From NCBI RefSeq assembly GCF_008369325.1, contig NZ_VOBI01000002.1, forward strand, positions 372,001 to 436,000: a DNA stretch of 64,000 nucleotides, in the 5' to 3' direction. This DNA comes from Pseudomonas sp. ANT_H12B (GTDB taxonomy: Bacteria > Pseudomonadota > Gammaproteobacteria > Pseudomonadales > Pseudomonadaceae). Below the pieces are notes generated by a model. That model was not told the origin of the DNA. It saw only the letters and a list, made by a program, of their open reading frames with translations, and did not search any database. Below are positions 42,968-53,567 of this stretch, piece after piece (the stretch's first letter is position 1; the number at the start of each line of letters is the position of its first letter). The translations under genes were made by a program, and so were the position numbers.

Positions 42968-44023
42968 ATGAGCGCCAGCACCACTGCCACCCTGCGTCAT
43001 GACTGGTCTTTGGCCGAAGTCAAAGCACTCTTCGTTCAGCCATTCAACGACCTGTTGTTCCAGGCGCAGACCGTGCACCGCGCGCATTTCGACGCTAACC
43101 GGGTTCAAGTGTCGACGCTGCTGTCGATCAAAACCGGTGCTTGCCCGGAAGATTGCAAATATTGCCCGCAGTCCGGTCACTACAACACCGGCCTGGAAAA
43201 AGAAAAGCTGATGGAAGTGCAGAAGGTCCTCGAAGAGGCCGCTCGCGCCAAGGCTATCGGTTCGACCCGTTTCTGCATGGGCGCGGCGTGGAAACATCCG
43301 TCGGCCAAAGACATGCCTTACGTGCTGGAAATGGTCAAAGGCGTGAAAGCCATGGGCCTGGAAACCTGCATGACCCTCGGTCGCCTGGATCAGGACCAGA
43401 CTGTCGCCCTGGCAGACGCCGGCCTCGATTACTACAACCACAACCTCGACACCTCGCCGGAGTTCTACGGCAGCATCATCACCACCCGCACCTACGGCGA
43501 GCGCCTGCAAACGCTGGCCTACGTGCGTGAGTCGGGGATGAAGATCTGCTCCGGCGGCATTCTCGGCATGGGCGAGTCGCTTGATGACCGCGCCAACCTG
43601 CTGATCCAGCTGGCCAACCTGCCGGAGCATCCGGAATCGGTGCCGATCAACATGCTGGTGAAAGTCGCCGGTACGCCGCTGGAAAATGCTGACGATATCG
43701 ACCCGTTCGACTTCATCCGCATGCTGGCTGTCGCACGTATCCTGATGCCGCAATCCCACGTGCGCCTGTCCGCCGGCCGCGAAGCGATGAACGAGCAGAT
43801 GCAGGCCCTGGCGTTCTTCGCCGGTGCCAACTCGATTTTCTACGGCGACAAACTGCTGACCACCGCCAACCCGCAGGCCGACAAGGACATGCAACTGTTC
43901 TCGCGCCTGGGGATCCTGCCGGAAGCGCGCGAAGAACACGCTGATGAAGTGCACCAGGCGGCTATCGAACAAGCGCTGGTTGAGCAGAAGAGCAGCGAGC
44001 AGTTCTATAACGCCGCCGTCTGA
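42968..44023 (+). CDS. bioB: Biotin synthase
   Basis: The protein has 351 residues from the ATG at 42968 with AAAGGAAA upstream. The radical SAM cluster motif is CPEDCKYC, and the 2Fe-2S cluster residues fall in RFCMGAAW and later conserved segments. It inserts sulfur into dethiobiotin to make biotin. It heads the operon bioBFHCD; a REPIN separates it from bioF. Confidence 0.96.
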   Translation: MSASTTATLRHDWSLAEVKALFVQPFNDLLFQAQTVHRAHFDANRVQVSTLLSIKTGACPEDCKYCPQSGHYNTGLEKEKLMEVQKVLEEAARAKAIGSTRFCMGAAWKHPSAKDMPYVLEMVKGVKAMGLETCMTLGRLDQDQTVALADAGLDYYNHNLDTSPEFYGSIITTRTYGERLQTLAYVRESGMKICSGGILGMGESLDDRANLLIQLANLPEHPESVPINMLVKVAGTPLENADDIDPFDFIRMLAVARILMPQSHVRLSAGREAMNEQMQALAFFAGANSIFYGDKLLTTANPQADKDMQLFSRLGILPEAREEHADEVHQAAIEQALVEQKSSEQFYNAAV

Positions 44024-44056
44024 TCCTTCGCTGATACTTCTGAAGGAATGCAAAAC

Positions 44057-44152
44057 CCTGTGGGAGCGGGCTTGCCCGCGATGACGGACTGACATTCAAC
44101 ATTGATGTCGACTGGACCGACGCCATCGCGGGCAAGCCCGCTCCCACAGGGG
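44057..44152. repeat. REPIN between bioB and bioF
   Basis: TGTGGGAGCGGGCTTGCCCGCG and its inverse enclose ATTCAACATTGATGTCG. It is the GGGC stem subtype with the same spacer core as the other REPINs, placed inside the bio operon. Confidence 0.9.
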
Positions 44153-44181
44153 ACATGTGTCATTTGATAGTCGAGGCCTGC

Positions 44182-45360
44182 ATGTCTTTCGATCTCCGCG
44201 CACGCCTTGCTGCCCGTCGTGCCGAAAATCTCTACCGCCAACGCCCATTGCTTGAAAGCCCTCAAGGCCCGGAAGTGGTGGTCGATGGTCAGCCGTTGCT
44301 GGCGTTCTGTAACAACGACTACCTGGGCCTGGCCAATCACCCGCAAGTGATCGAAGCCTGGCGCGTCGGCGCGACCCGATGGGGCGTCGGCGGCGGGGCC
44401 TCGCATTTGGTCATCGGCCATAGCCGCCCGCATCATGCGCTGGAAGAGGCCCTGGCCGATTTCACCGGCCGGCCGCGCGCGCTGTTGTTCACCACCGGTT
44501 ACATGGCCAACCTCGGCGCGGTCACCGCGTTGGTCGGGCAGGGCGATACGGTGCTGGAAGACCGGCTCAATCATGCGTCCTTGCTGGATGCAGGCTTGTT
44601 GTCCGGTTCGCGCTTCAATCGCTATCTGCACAACGATGCGGCGAGTCTGGCCAAGCGTCTGGAAAAGGCGACCGGCAATACCCTGGTCGTCACCGACGGC
44701 GTATTCAGCATGGACGGCGACATTGCCGACCTGCCTGCGCTGGCCCGGGAAGCCAAGGCCAAAGGCGCGTGGTTGATGGTCGATGATGCTCACGGTTTTG
44801 GTCCGCTGGGCGCCAATGGCGGCGGGATCGTCGAGCATTTCGGTTTGAGTCAGGAGGATGTACCGGTATTGGTCGGCACCCTCGGCAAGGCGTTCGGTAC
44901 GGCCGGGGCTTTTGTGGCCGGTAGCGAAGAGTTGATCGAGAGCCTGATCCAGTTCGCCCGTCCCTACATTTACACCACCAGCCAGCCACCGGCCCTGGCC
45001 TGCGCGACGCTGAAAAGCCTTGAGTTGCTGCGTACCGAGCATTGGCGACGTGAACATCTGAAAACGTTGATTCGCCAGTTCCGCCACGGGGCCGAGCAGA
45101 TCGGCCTGGAGTTGATGGACAGCTTTACGCCGATCCAGCCGATCATGATCGGCGATGCCGGGCGTGCGGTTCGACTGTCGCAAATGCTGCGCGAACGGGG
45201 CCTGATGGTGACGGCGATTCGCCCACCCACCGTGCCCGCCGGCAGCGCCCGTCTGCGTGTGACCCTGACCGCCGCCCACAGCGAAGCGCAGGTGCAGCTA
45301 TTGTTAAATGGACTGGCCGATTGTTTTCAACAACTGGGACCGGAGCCAAGCCATGCGTAA
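44182..45360 (+). CDS. bioF: 8-amino-7-oxononanoate synthase
   Basis: The protein has 392 residues from the ATG at 44182 (MSFDLRARL) with CGAGG upstream. It is a PLP enzyme of the alpha-oxoamine synthase family: K236 in GTLGKAFG binds the cofactor, and DDAHGFG is conserved. It joins pimeloyl-thioester and alanine. The stop overlaps the bioH start by 8 bp. Confidence 0.95.
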   Translation: MSFDLRARLAARRAENLYRQRPLLESPQGPEVVVDGQPLLAFCNNDYLGLANHPQVIEAWRVGATRWGVGGGASHLVIGHSRPHHALEEALADFTGRPRALLFTTGYMANLGAVTALVGQGDTVLEDRLNHASLLDAGLLSGSRFNRYLHNDAASLAKRLEKATGNTLVVTDGVFSMDGDIADLPALAREAKAKGAWLMVDDAHGFGPLGANGGGIVEHFGLSQEDVPVLVGTLGKAFGTAGAFVAGSEELIESLIQFARPYIYTTSQPPALACATLKSLELLRTEHWRREHLKTLIRQFRHGAEQIGLELMDSFTPIQPIMIGDAGRAVRLSQMLRERGLMVTAIRPPTVPAGSARLRVTLTAAHSEAQVQLLLNGLADCFQQLGPEPSHA

Positions 45361-46084
45361 TCGTTTGATTCTGCTGCCCGGCTGGGGCCTCGGGATTTCG
45401 CCGCTGGAGCCTTTGGCGACAGCCTTGCAGGGGTTGGATGAACACCTGCGAGTCGAGATTGAGCCGTTGCCGGAACTGGAATCGAGCGATCTTGAAGAAT
45501 GGCTCGATGAGCTCGATTCGACTGTGCCTCAGGATGTCTGGCTCGGCGGCTGGTCCCTGGGCGGCATGCTCGCGTCCGAGTTGGCGGCGCGACGCGGTGA
45601 TCGTTGTTGCGGCTTGCTGACCTTGGCGAGCAATCCCTCTTTTGTCGCCCATGAGCAATGGCCGAGCGCGATGCCCGGCGAAACATTCGACGCATTTATG
45701 GCCGGCTGCAAGGCTGATCCACGCATGACGTTGAAGCGGTTCGCGCTGCTTTGCGCTCAGGGCTCCGAAGACCCGCGCGGGTTGTCGCGACTGTTGCTCG
45801 GTGGTGCGCCGCATTCCTCTGCCCCGGCGTTGATGAGCGGCCTGGAAGTCCTCGCACAACTGGACACCCGCCAAGCGTTGCAAGCATTCCGCGGTCCGCA
45901 ATTGCACCTGTTCGCCGGCCTCGACGGGCTGGTCCCGGCTGAAGCGGCGGGGGACTTGTTGGCGTTGCTGCCGGATGTCGAAATCGGCCTGATTGAACGG
46001 GCCAGTCACGCGTTTCTTCTGGAAGACCCTCACGGTGTGGCGGGGGCGATCCAGGCCTTTTTGCATGAGTCTGGTGATGACTGA
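45353..46084 (+). CDS. bioH: Pimeloyl-ACP methyl ester esterase
   Basis: The protein has 243 residues from the ATG at 45353. The alpha/beta hydrolase has nucleophile S68 in GGWSLGG, the acid residue in FAGLDGLVP and the His in RASHAFLLE. It removes the methyl group from pimeloyl-ACP methyl ester, ending the BioC-BioH route to pimelate. It overlaps bioF upstream and bioC downstream. Confidence 0.93.
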   Translation: MRNRLILLPGWGLGISPLEPLATALQGLDEHLRVEIEPLPELESSDLEEWLDELDSTVPQDVWLGGWSLGGMLASELAARRGDRCCGLLTLASNPSFVAHEQWPSAMPGETFDAFMAGCKADPRMTLKRFALLCAQGSEDPRGLSRLLLGGAPHSSAPALMSGLEVLAQLDTRQALQAFRGPQLHLFAGLDGLVPAEAAGDLLALLPDVEIGLIERASHAFLLEDPHGVAGAIQAFLHESGDD

Positions 46085-46889
46085 TCTATCCCTTCCCAAC
46101 CTGCCCGGCGTTTTGCCCGATAAACGCCAGGTGGCGGCGTCCTTTTCCCGCGCGGCGGCGAGCTACGACAGCGTGGCCGAATTGCAGCGTGATGTTGGCA
46201 GCCAGTTATTGAGCCGTTTTCCGGGTGATTTTGTGCCAGGTCGCTGGCTGGATCTGGGCTGCGGTACCGGGCATTTCAGTCGTGTGTTGGGTGAGCGTTT
46301 TCCTGCCGGTCACGGCGTGGCGCTCGACATCGCTGAAGGCATGCTCAATCACGCCCGGCCGTTGGGTGGTGCAACGCATTTCATCGCGGGCGATGCCGAG
46401 CGGTTGCCCTTGCAGGATTCGACCTGCGACCTGATCTTCTCCAGCCTGGCGGTGCAGTGGTGTTCGGACTTCGCCTCGGTGCTCAGCGAGACGCATCGGG
46501 TGCTGAAACCGGGTGGTGTTTTCGCGTTTGCTAGTCTGTGCGTGGGCACGTTATTTGAGCTGCGTGACAGCTGGCGTCAAGTGGATGGCATGGTGCACGT
46601 CAACCGCTTCCGCGAGTTCGGGACTTATCAACAGCTTTGCGCCGGCAGCGGCTTGAAGGTCGCGAGCCTGGAAAACCGTCCTCATGTGCTGCATTACCCG
46701 GATGTACGCAGCCTGACTCATGAACTCAAGGCGCTGGGTGCGCACAACCTGAACCCCGGTCGGCCGGGTGGTTTGACCGGCAGGGCACGGATCCTCGGCT
46801 TGATCGAGGCTTATGAGCAGTTTCGTCAGGCACAGGGCTTGCCGGCGACTTATCAAGTGGTCTACGCCGTTTTGGAGAAACCCTTATGA
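46077..46889 (+). CDS. bioC: Malonyl-ACP O-methyltransferase
   Basis: The protein has 270 residues from the ATG at 46077 ([11 protein letters not shown]); an in-frame ATG at 46065 is the alternative, and neither has a strong ribosome site because both lie within the bioH end. The SAM-binding motif is [11 protein letters not shown] near residue 59, and [10 protein letters not shown] is a BioC hallmark. It methylates malonyl-ACP to start pimelate synthesis. It ends in an ATGA overlap with bioD. Confidence 0.93.
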   Translation: MTDLSLPNLPGVLPDKRQVAASFSRAAASYDSVAELQRDVGSQLLSRFPGDFVPGRWLDLGCGTGHFSRVLGERFPAGHGVALDIAEGMLNHARPLGGATHFIAGDAERLPLQDSTCDLIFSSLAVQWCSDFASVLSETHRVLKPGGVFAFASLCVGTLFELRDSWRQVDGMVHVNRFREFGTYQQLCAGSGLKVASLENRPHVLHYPDVRSLTHELKALGAHNLNPGRPGGLTGRARILGLIEAYEQFRQAQGLPATYQVVYAVLEKPL

Positions 46890-47566
46890 GCGCAGCCTAT
46901 TTCATCACCGGTACTGACACTGATGTCGGCAAGACCACCGTGGCCGCAGGTTTGCTGCATGCTGCACGATCAGCGGGCTTGAGCACAGCGGCGGGCAAAC
47001 CGGTGGCCTCCGGTTGCGATGTCACGCCCAAGGGCTTGCGCAATGCCGATGCGCTGGCGCTGATGGCGGAGTGCTCGGTGCCTTTGACTTATGCACAGGT
47101 CAATCCTGTGGCGTTTGAGCCGGCGATCGCTCCGCACCTGGCCGCGCGGGAGGCCGGCGTGGCACTGACCGTGCAATCCTTGCTGGCGCCGATGCAGCAG
47201 ATTCTCGATATGCAGGCGGACTTCACCTTGATTGAAGGTGCTGGTGGCTGGCGCGTGCCATTGGCGGATCAGGACAATCTGTCTGACCTCGCGATGGCGT
47301 TGGATCTGCCGGTGATTCTGGTGGTCGGCGTGCGCTTGGGTTGCATCAATCATGCGTTGCTGACGGCCGAGGCCATTGCTCAGGACGGATTGCAGCTGGC
47401 GGGGTGGGTGGCCAATATCATCGACCCGAAAACTTCGCGTCTGGAAGAGAACCTCGCGACGCTGGCCGAACGGATTCCTGCGCCGTGCCTTGGACGGGTG
47501 CCGAAACTCAAGTTGATGACGGCCGAAGCGGTGGCCGAGCATCTGCAACTGGATCTGCTGGACTGA
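46886..47566 (+). CDS. bioD: Dethiobiotin synthetase
   Basis: The protein has 226 residues. The P-loop is [10 protein letters not shown] (9-18), and [10 protein letters not shown] is the second nucleotide-binding block. It closes the ureido ring from diaminopelargonate with ATP and CO2. It ends the operon; bioA is absent from the window and must lie elsewhere. No clear terminator follows in the 131-bp gap. Confidence 0.95.
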   Translation: MSAAYFITGTDTDVGKTTVAAGLLHAARSAGLSTAAGKPVASGCDVTPKGLRNADALALMAECSVPLTYAQVNPVAFEPAIAPHLAAREAGVALTVQSLLAPMQQILDMQADFTLIEGAGGWRVPLADQDNLSDLAMALDLPVILVVGVRLGCINHALLTAEAIAQDGLQLAGWVANIIDPKTSRLEENLATLAERIPAPCLGRVPKLKLMTAEAVAEHLQLDLLD

Positions 47567-47697
47567 AGTTGTCCGGCTGTGGGTTTTTGGGTTTTGACTA
47601 TGAGAAGGCACTCTGCCATTAGGGTTTTTGTCGGGCCTTTTGTCAGCAGGTCTGCTTCAATGGCCGCTGTTGATCCTTCGCAAGGACGAGTTCTCCC

Positions 47698-47994
47698 ATG
47701 GAAATCTCAGGAAACACCGCTTTCTATGCCGGTCTGAGCACTATTCAGACAGGGCAGAACCGTGTCGATCAGGCCTCTGGCCAGATCGCCAACACGACGA
47801 TCGAACGTTCGGTGACCAGCCAGTCTTCCGAGGTTCAGGTCGATCGTCTGCGTTCGGTCGACCGCAGTCAGCAGTCGGGCCTGGCCAGCAATATGGTCGA
47901 GATGTCCCAAGGCAAGTTTCAGGTTGAGCTTGGCGCCAAAGTCGCCAAGGCTTCCGATGAAGTGCTCGGCACGCTGATTGATACCTTCGCTTGA
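47698..47994 (+). CDS. Small protein with flagellar rod/hook-like C-terminus
   Basis: The protein has 98 residues from the ATG at 47698 with AAGGACGAG upstream. The N-terminus AFYAGLSTIQTGQNRVDQASGQIANTTI and the C-terminus MVEMSQGKFQVELGAKVAKASDEVLGTLID resemble the paired helical ends of flagellar rod and hook proteins (such as FlgB/FlgC), with the middle missing. No flagellar genes are near. A homologue lies between bioD and the acyl-CoA dehydrogenases in P. aeruginosa by gene order. Function unknown. Confidence 0.75.
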   Translation: MEISGNTAFYAGLSTIQTGQNRVDQASGQIANTTIERSVTSQSSEVQVDRLRSVDRSQQSGLASNMVEMSQGKFQVELGAKVAKASDEVLGTLIDTFA

Positions 47995-48018
47995 TCCCTC
48001 GCTGAATCCGCTCTTTCT

Positions 48019-48045
48019 ACGCCGCGACTATTCGCGGCGTTTTTC
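48019..48045 (+). terminator. Intrinsic terminator
   Basis: ACGCCGCGA, CTAT, TCGCGGCGTTTTTCT follows the 98-residue gene by 24 bp. Confidence 0.92.
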
Positions 48046-48166
48046 TGCGTAAGTCCTTCTCCCTCAACTAATCTTTCCTGCACCGCGTGTTGCTCTGTCA
48101 ACGGTGTTGCGTTGCTCAATGTCTGGCGATCCCTACGCGTGATGACGAACGGCAAAAGATCGGCGC

Positions 48167-48211
48167 TTGACAAGATTTGGGCGTAAACGTATGTTTCAAA
48201 CAACTGTTTGA
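48167..48211 (+). promoter_or_regulatory. fadE1 promoter with PsrA-type operator
   Basis: TTGACA (48167-48172) is 17 bp from TATGTT (48190-48195), and TCAAACAACTGTTTGA (48196-48211) follows directly. The palindrome contains CAAAC-N4-GTTTG, the published PsrA motif pattern of Pseudomonas. PsrA represses fatty-acid oxidation genes until long-chain fatty acids release it; the placement over the start region suits repression. Confidence 0.7.
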
Positions 48212-48271
48212 CCGTCACAACAAATCAACGCGGTCGTTCATTCCCGGTTACATCAGCAGAGGTTTATTGCT

Positions 48272-50077
48272 ATGCCTGACTACAAGGCCCCCTTGCGTGA
48301 TATTCGCTTCGTTCGTGACGAACTGCTCGGCTACGAAGCGCACTATCAGAGCCTTCCGGCTTGCGCAGACGCAACTCCGGATATGGTTGACGCCATTCTC
48401 GAAGAAGGCGCCAAGTTTTGTGAGCAGGTGCTGGCCCCGCTGAACCGCGTGGGTGACACCGAAGGCTGCACCTGGAGCGAGTCCGGCGTTAAAACCCCGA
48501 CGGGCTTCAAAGAAGCCTACAAGCAATTCGTCGAAGGCGGCTGGCCAAGCCTGGCCCACGACGTAGAGCACGGCGGCCAGGGCTTGCCGGAGTCTCTGGG
48601 TCTGGCGGTCAGCGAAATGATTGGCGAAGCCAACTGGTCGTGGGGCATGTACCCGGGCCTGTCCCATGGCGCGATGAACACGATCTCCGAGCACGGTACG
48701 CCTGAGCAGCAAGACGCCTACCTGACCAAGCTGGTTTCCGGCGAGTGGACCGGCACCATGTGCCTGACCGAACCGCACTGCGGCACCGACCTGGGCATGT
48801 TGCGCACCAAGGCCGAGCCTCAGGCTGACGGTTCCTACAAAGTCTCCGGCACCAAGATCTTCATCTCGGCCGGTGAACACGACATGGCCGACAACATCGT
48901 CCACATCGTGCTGGCACGTCTGCCGGATGCCCCGGCCGGCACCAAAGGTATCTCGCTGTTCATCGTGCCGAAGTTCATGCCGAACGCGGATGGTTCGATC
49001 GGCGAGCGCAACGCGGTGACCTGCGGTTCCCTGGAACACAAAATGGGCATCCACGGTAACGCCACCTGCGTGATGAACTTCGACGCGGCCACCGGTTTCC
49101 TGATCGGCCCGGCGAACAAAGGCCTGAACTGCATGTTCACCTTTATGAACACCGCGCGTCTGGGCACTGCGCTGCAAGGTCTGGCTCACGCCGAGATCGG
49201 CTTCCAGGGCGGCCTGAAATACGCTCGCGATCGCTTGCAGATGCGCTCCCTGACGGGCCCGAAAGCGCCGGAGAAAGCCGCTGACCCGATCATCGTTCAC
49301 CCTGACGTACGTCGCATGCTGTTGACCATGAAGGCGTTCGCCGAAGGCAACCGTGCGATGGTTTACTTCACCGCCAAGCAAGTCGACATCGTCAAATACG
49401 GCGTGGATGAAGAAGAGAAGAAAAAAGCAGACGCACTGCTGGCTTTCATGACGCCGATCGCCAAGGCCTTCATGACGGAAGTCGGTTTTGAATCCGCCAA
49501 CCACGGCGTGCAAATCTACGGCGGCCACGGTTTTATCGCCGAATGGGGCATGGAGCAGAACGTTCGCGACAGCCGCATTTCGATGCTGTACGAAGGCACC
49601 ACCGGCATCCAGGCACTCGACCTGCTGGGCCGTAAAGTGCTGATGACTCAAGGCGAGGCGCTCAAAGGCTTCACCAAGATCGTCCACAAGTTCTGCCAGA
49701 CCAACGAAGGCAACGAAGCGGTCAAAGAGTTCGTCGAGCCATTGGCTGCGCTGAACAAAGAGTGGGGCGAGCTGACCATGAAGGTCGGTATGGCAGCCAT
49801 GAAAGACCGCGAAGAAGTCGGCGCGGCGTCGGTGGACTACCTGATGTACTCCGGTTATGCATGCCTGGCCTACTTCTGGGCTGACATGGCGCGTCTGGCT
49901 GCAGAAAAACTGGCTGCCGGTACTTCCGAAGAGGCGTTCTACACCGCCAAGCTGCAGACTGCGCGTTTCTACTTCCAGCGCATCCTGCCGCGTACCCGCA
50001 CTCACGTTGTCACCATGCTGTCGGGCGCCAACAACCTTATGGACATGAAAGAAGAAGACTTCGCACTGGGTTACTAA
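48272..50077 (+). CDS. fadE1: Acyl-CoA dehydrogenase, FadE1-type
   Basis: The protein has 601 residues with the extra N-terminal segment ([18 protein letters not shown]) of the long bacterial branch. Flavin/substrate blocks include [14 protein letters not shown], and the catalytic Glu is E441 in LYEGTTGIQ. It performs the first oxidation of fatty acyl-CoA with FAD. It is the first of three paralogues in tandem, as PA0506-PA0508. The symbol follows that order. Its promoter carries a PsrA-type operator. Confidence 0.9.
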   Translation: MPDYKAPLRDIRFVRDELLGYEAHYQSLPACADATPDMVDAILEEGAKFCEQVLAPLNRVGDTEGCTWSESGVKTPTGFKEAYKQFVEGGWPSLAHDVEHGGQGLPESLGLAVSEMIGEANWSWGMYPGLSHGAMNTISEHGTPEQQDAYLTKLVSGEWTGTMCLTEPHCGTDLGMLRTKAEPQADGSYKVSGTKIFISAGEHDMADNIVHIVLARLPDAPAGTKGISLFIVPKFMPNADGSIGERNAVTCGSLEHKMGIHGNATCVMNFDAATGFLIGPANKGLNCMFTFMNTARLGTALQGLAHAEIGFQGGLKYARDRLQMRSLTGPKAPEKAADPIIVHPDVRRMLLTMKAFAEGNRAMVYFTAKQVDIVKYGVDEEEKKKADALLAFMTPIAKAFMTEVGFESANHGVQIYGGHGFIAEWGMEQNVRDSRISMLYEGTTGIQALDLLGRKVLMTQGEALKGFTKIVHKFCQTNEGNEAVKEFVEPLAALNKEWGELTMKVGMAAMKDREEVGAASVDYLMYSGYACLAYFWADMARLAAEKLAAGTSEEAFYTAKLQTARFYFQRILPRTRTHVVTMLSGANNLMDMKEEDFALGY

Positions 50078-50097
50078 GCCCAACGCCGTCACTTCAT

Positions 50098-50132
50098 AAA
50101 GCCGCTGCTTCCTCGGGAGCAGCGGCTTTTTT
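50098..50132 (+). terminator. Intrinsic terminator after fadE1
   Basis: AAGCCGCTGCT, TCCTCGGG, AGCAGCGGCTTTTTT: an 11-bp stem with a T-run ~20 bp after the stop. Confidence 0.93.
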
Positions 50133-50275
50133 GTGCGCGATATCAATGCCTAAATATTCCTGACTAAAACGCTAAGAAGAATGCCGTTGCTGCCGTTAAA
50201 GAGGGTGGCGATGTGACATGTCGCCCGAAGAGAAGGCACAATGCCATCCTTGTTTGCCGGGTCGGAGCTTTACCC

Positions 50276-51565
50276 TTGTCTCGTTCTTCCGCAGTACGTT
50301 TCAGTCATTTCCTGCCGTCACTTCTACTTCTGGTTGCGGGGCTTGCGGCTGCCTACGTCAAGGATCTGAACGTCTTCTTCACATCGCTGTTCAACGTGCT
50401 GCCCACCTTGGTGCTGTTGCTCGGCGGTGCTTACTGCGCGGTTTACCGACGTCAGCGTGAGCTGTTTCTGATGGTCACGGTGTACATCGCCTACTTTCTG
50501 CTCGACACCCAGACTGACTACTACCGCGACAACGGCAAGGTCCGCGAGGACGCCGCCGTGGTCTTTCATTTGTGTTGTCTGTTGCTGCCGCTATTGTTTG
50601 GCGTGTTCGCCGCCTGGCAGGAACGCACCCATCTGTTTCAGGACATGGTGGCGCGTTTTGCCGTGTTATTGGCTTTTGGCAGCGTGGCACTGGGGCTGGA
50701 ACAAAGTTACCCACAGGCGCTGTTGATGTGGCTGTCGGAGATTCGTTGGCCTGCTTTGCATGGCGCCTGGATGAGCCTCATTCAGTTGTCCTATCCGGTG
50801 TTCATCGCCGCTTTTGTGTTGCTGAGCTGGCAATACTGGCGCAACCCACGACCCTTGCACGCCGCACAGTTGGTGGGCTTGCTCGGGTTGTTCTGGATGT
50901 TGCCGAAAACCTTCATCCTGCCGTTCACCCTCAACATCATGTGCAGCCAGGTGATGTTGATGATCGCTGCCGCAGTTGCCCACGAAGCCTATCAAATGGC
51001 GTTCCGCGACGAGCTGACCGGCCTGCCGGGCCGCCGCGCCTTGAACGAGCGCATGCAGCGGCTGGGGCGCAATTACGTGCTGGCCATGAGTGACGTCGAC
51101 CACTTCAAGAAATTCAACGACACCCACGGCCATGATGTGGGTGACCAGGTGCTGCGACTGGTCGCCAGCAAACTGTCGAAAATCGGCGGAGGCGGTAAGG
51201 CGTATCGCTATGGGGGGGAGGAATTTGCTCTGGTGTTCGCGGGCAAGACCCTCGAAGAATGCATGCCGCACCTGGAAGTCATCCGCGAGTCCATTGCCAC
51301 CTACAACATTCACCTGCGCAATCAGGACAGTCGTCCCCAGGACGATCAACAGGGGCAACAGCGTCGCGCGAGCTCAAGCGCCTCAAGTGTGTCGGTGACC
51401 GTCAGCATTGGCGTCGCCGAACGACTTGATCAGCGCACCCCTGAAAAAGTGCTCAAGTCCGCCGACGAGGCACTCTATAGCGCCAAGGGGGCCGGGCGAA
51501 ACTGCGTGATCGCGTTCGGTCAGAACCGTCGTGGCGCGGTGCGCATGGACGCCGCTGCGGGTTGA
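50276..51565 (+). CDS. Membrane-bound diguanylate cyclase (GGDEF)
   Basis: From a TTG at 50276 (GGAG 8 nt upstream) the protein has 429 residues; a GTG at 50213 with GAGGG upstream is the alternative. About six to seven hydrophobic segments fill the first ~240 residues. A GGDEF domain follows (DELTGLPGRRALNERM, DVDHFKKFNDTHGHDVGD) with the active loop YGGEEF. The RxxD inhibitory site expected five residues before GGEEF is absent (KAYRY instead), so product inhibition may be lost. A Gln/Ser-rich insert lies in the C-terminal half. It should make cyclic di-GMP. It lies between two acyl-CoA dehydrogenase paralogues. Confidence 0.85.
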   Translation: MSRSSAVRFSHFLPSLLLLVAGLAAAYVKDLNVFFTSLFNVLPTLVLLLGGAYCAVYRRQRELFLMVTVYIAYFLLDTQTDYYRDNGKVREDAAVVFHLCCLLLPLLFGVFAAWQERTHLFQDMVARFAVLLAFGSVALGLEQSYPQALLMWLSEIRWPALHGAWMSLIQLSYPVFIAAFVLLSWQYWRNPRPLHAAQLVGLLGLFWMLPKTFILPFTLNIMCSQVMLMIAAAVAHEAYQMAFRDELTGLPGRRALNERMQRLGRNYVLAMSDVDHFKKFNDTHGHDVGDQVLRLVASKLSKIGGGGKAYRYGGEEFALVFAGKTLEECMPHLEVIRESIATYNIHLRNQDSRPQDDQQGQQRRASSSASSVSVTVSIGVAERLDQRTPEKVLKSADEALYSAKGAGRNCVIAFGQNRRGAVRMDAAAG

Positions 51566-51655
51566 GTGATGATGGCGCATTCAGCGTCTGGACTGTGATT
51601 GTGAGGGCGGGTGAGCGGCAGTAGGTTTGAACGATCTGCTGACGGAGAAACGACC

Positions 51656-53452
51656 ATGCCCGAATACAAAGCTCCCCTGCGCGACATGCGCTTTCTGATC
51701 GACCACGTCTTCGACTTCCACACCAACTACGCCACGCTGGGCGTCACTGACGCCAGCCCGGACATGGTCAATGCGATCCTCGAAGAAGGCGCGAAGTTCT
51801 GTGAGAACGTTCTGGCACCGTTGAATCGCAGCGGCGACGAAGAAGGCTGCCATTTCGACAACGGCGTGGTGACAACGCCTACAGGCTTCAAGCAAGCCTT
51901 CGCACAGTACGTGGAGGGTGGCTGGCACGGTCTGGCAGCTGATCCGGCGTATGGGGGCCAGGGTTTGCCAAGTTCACTGGGCCTGGTCATCAGTGAAATG
52001 GTCGGATCGAGTAATACCTCGTGGGGCATGTACCCCGGCCTGACTCACGGGGCGATGTCGGCCATCCACGCCCATGGCACCGAAGATCAGAAGAACACCT
52101 ACCTGAGCAAGCTGACGGCTGGCCAATGGACCGGCACCATGTGCCTGACCGAGGCGCATTGCGGCACTGACCTGGGCATCATCAAAACCCGCGCCGTCCC
52201 TTCAGCCGACGGCAGCTACGCGATTTGCGGCAGCAAGATCTTCATCTCGGCCGGCGAACACGACATGAGCGACAACATCATTCATTTGGTGTTGGCGAAA
52301 CTGCCGGATGCTCCCGCAGGCACCAAGGGCATTTCCCTGTTCATCGTTCCCAAATTCCTACCCGATGCCGAGGGTGAAGCCGGCGAGCGCAACGGCGTTT
52401 CCTGCGGCTCGATCGAACACAAAATGGGCATCAAGGCCTCGGCTACCTGCGTGCTGAACTTTGATAGTGCCAAGGGATTTTTGATCGGTGAGCCGAACAA
52501 AGGCCTGAACTGCATGTTCACCATGATGAACCACGCTCGTCTCGGCACCGGGATGCAGGGCCTGTGTTTGGGCGAGGCGAGCTTCCAGGGCGCGATCAAG
52601 TACGCCAACGACCGTCTGCAAATGCGCTCGCTGACCGGCCCGAAAGCACCGGAAAAAGCCGCCGACCCGATCATCGTTCATCCCGATGTGCGCCGGATGT
52701 TGCTGACCATGAAGGCCTTCAACGAAGGCAATCGGGCGCTGACGTACTTCACCGCACAGTTGCTGGATGTTGCCCATCTGAGCCCGGATGAAACGGCGCG
52801 GCAGGATGCCGAAGACCTGTTGGCATTCCTGACGCCGATCTGCAAGGCCTTCATGACCGACACCGGGCTGGAAGTGACCAACCACGGCATGCAGGTGTTT
52901 GGTGGTCACGGTTTCATCCGAGAATGGGGTATGGAACAACTGGTTCGTGACTGCCGGATTGCACCGATCTACGAAGGCACCAATGGCATTCAGGCGCTGG
53001 ATTTGCTCGGGCGCAAAGTGCTTGGCAGTCAAGGCAGATTGCTGCGTGGCTTCACCAGGATTGTCCACAAATTCTGCGTGGCGAATGCCGAGCATCCACA
53101 ACTGGCCAGCTATGTGGCGCAACTCAATGGGCTGAATCAGCAGTGGGGCGAGTTGACCGCCAAAGTCGGCGTGGCCGCGATGAAAAATCCCGACGAAGTC
53201 GGTGCTGCGTCGGTGGATTACTTGATGTACAGCGGTTACATCATCCTCGGCTATCTGTGGCTGCGCATGGCGCTGGTGGCCCAGGCGCAACTCGACGCGG
53301 GCAGCGGTGATGCCGATTATTGCCGGGGAAAACTGGCAACCAGCGAGTTCTACTTCAAGCGTTTGCTGCCACGCACTGCCGCTCATCGGGTGGCGATAGA
53401 GGCCGGAAGTGATTGCCTGATGAAGCTGCCAGCGGAGTTATTTGCGCTTTAG
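51656..53452 (+). CDS. Acyl-CoA dehydrogenase, second paralogue
   Basis: The protein has 598 residues from the ATG at 51656 with ACGGAG upstream. It shares the N-terminal MPEYKAPLRDMRF with its neighbours, has TMCLTEAHCGTDLG, and the catalytic Glu is E440 in IYEGTNGIQ. By order it matches PA0507. It may differ in chain length from the first copy. A terminator follows, so the third copy is transcribed separately. Confidence 0.9.
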   Translation: MPEYKAPLRDMRFLIDHVFDFHTNYATLGVTDASPDMVNAILEEGAKFCENVLAPLNRSGDEEGCHFDNGVVTTPTGFKQAFAQYVEGGWHGLAADPAYGGQGLPSSLGLVISEMVGSSNTSWGMYPGLTHGAMSAIHAHGTEDQKNTYLSKLTAGQWTGTMCLTEAHCGTDLGIIKTRAVPSADGSYAICGSKIFISAGEHDMSDNIIHLVLAKLPDAPAGTKGISLFIVPKFLPDAEGEAGERNGVSCGSIEHKMGIKASATCVLNFDSAKGFLIGEPNKGLNCMFTMMNHARLGTGMQGLCLGEASFQGAIKYANDRLQMRSLTGPKAPEKAADPIIVHPDVRRMLLTMKAFNEGNRALTYFTAQLLDVAHLSPDETARQDAEDLLAFLTPICKAFMTDTGLEVTNHGMQVFGGHGFIREWGMEQLVRDCRIAPIYEGTNGIQALDLLGRKVLGSQGRLLRGFTRIVHKFCVANAEHPQLASYVAQLNGLNQQWGELTAKVGVAAMKNPDEVGAASVDYLMYSGYIILGYLWLRMALVAQAQLDAGSGDADYCRGKLATSEFYFKRLLPRTAAHRVAIEAGSDCLMKLPAELFAL

Positions 53453-53475
53453 TCTGTTAAACCAGTGACAAAGGA

Positions 53476-53499
53476 GCCCGCGTATTTGCGGGTTTTTTT
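53476..53499 (+). terminator. Intrinsic terminator
   Basis: CCCGC, GTATTT, GCGGG followed by seven T residues, 24 bp after the second dehydrogenase gene. Confidence 0.92.
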
Positions 53500-53567
53500 A
53501 TGACTGAATAGTCGATGACTAAGAATTACAAAGCAGTCACAGGCTGACCCTATGTGTCGCAAAAGTT

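Noticed and set aside
48248..50146. 632-codon minus-strand frame opposite fadE1, and a 600-codon one opposite fadE2 (53619-55421)
   Set aside because: Antisense shadows of conserved dehydrogenases caused by codon bias; no ribosome site or family match.
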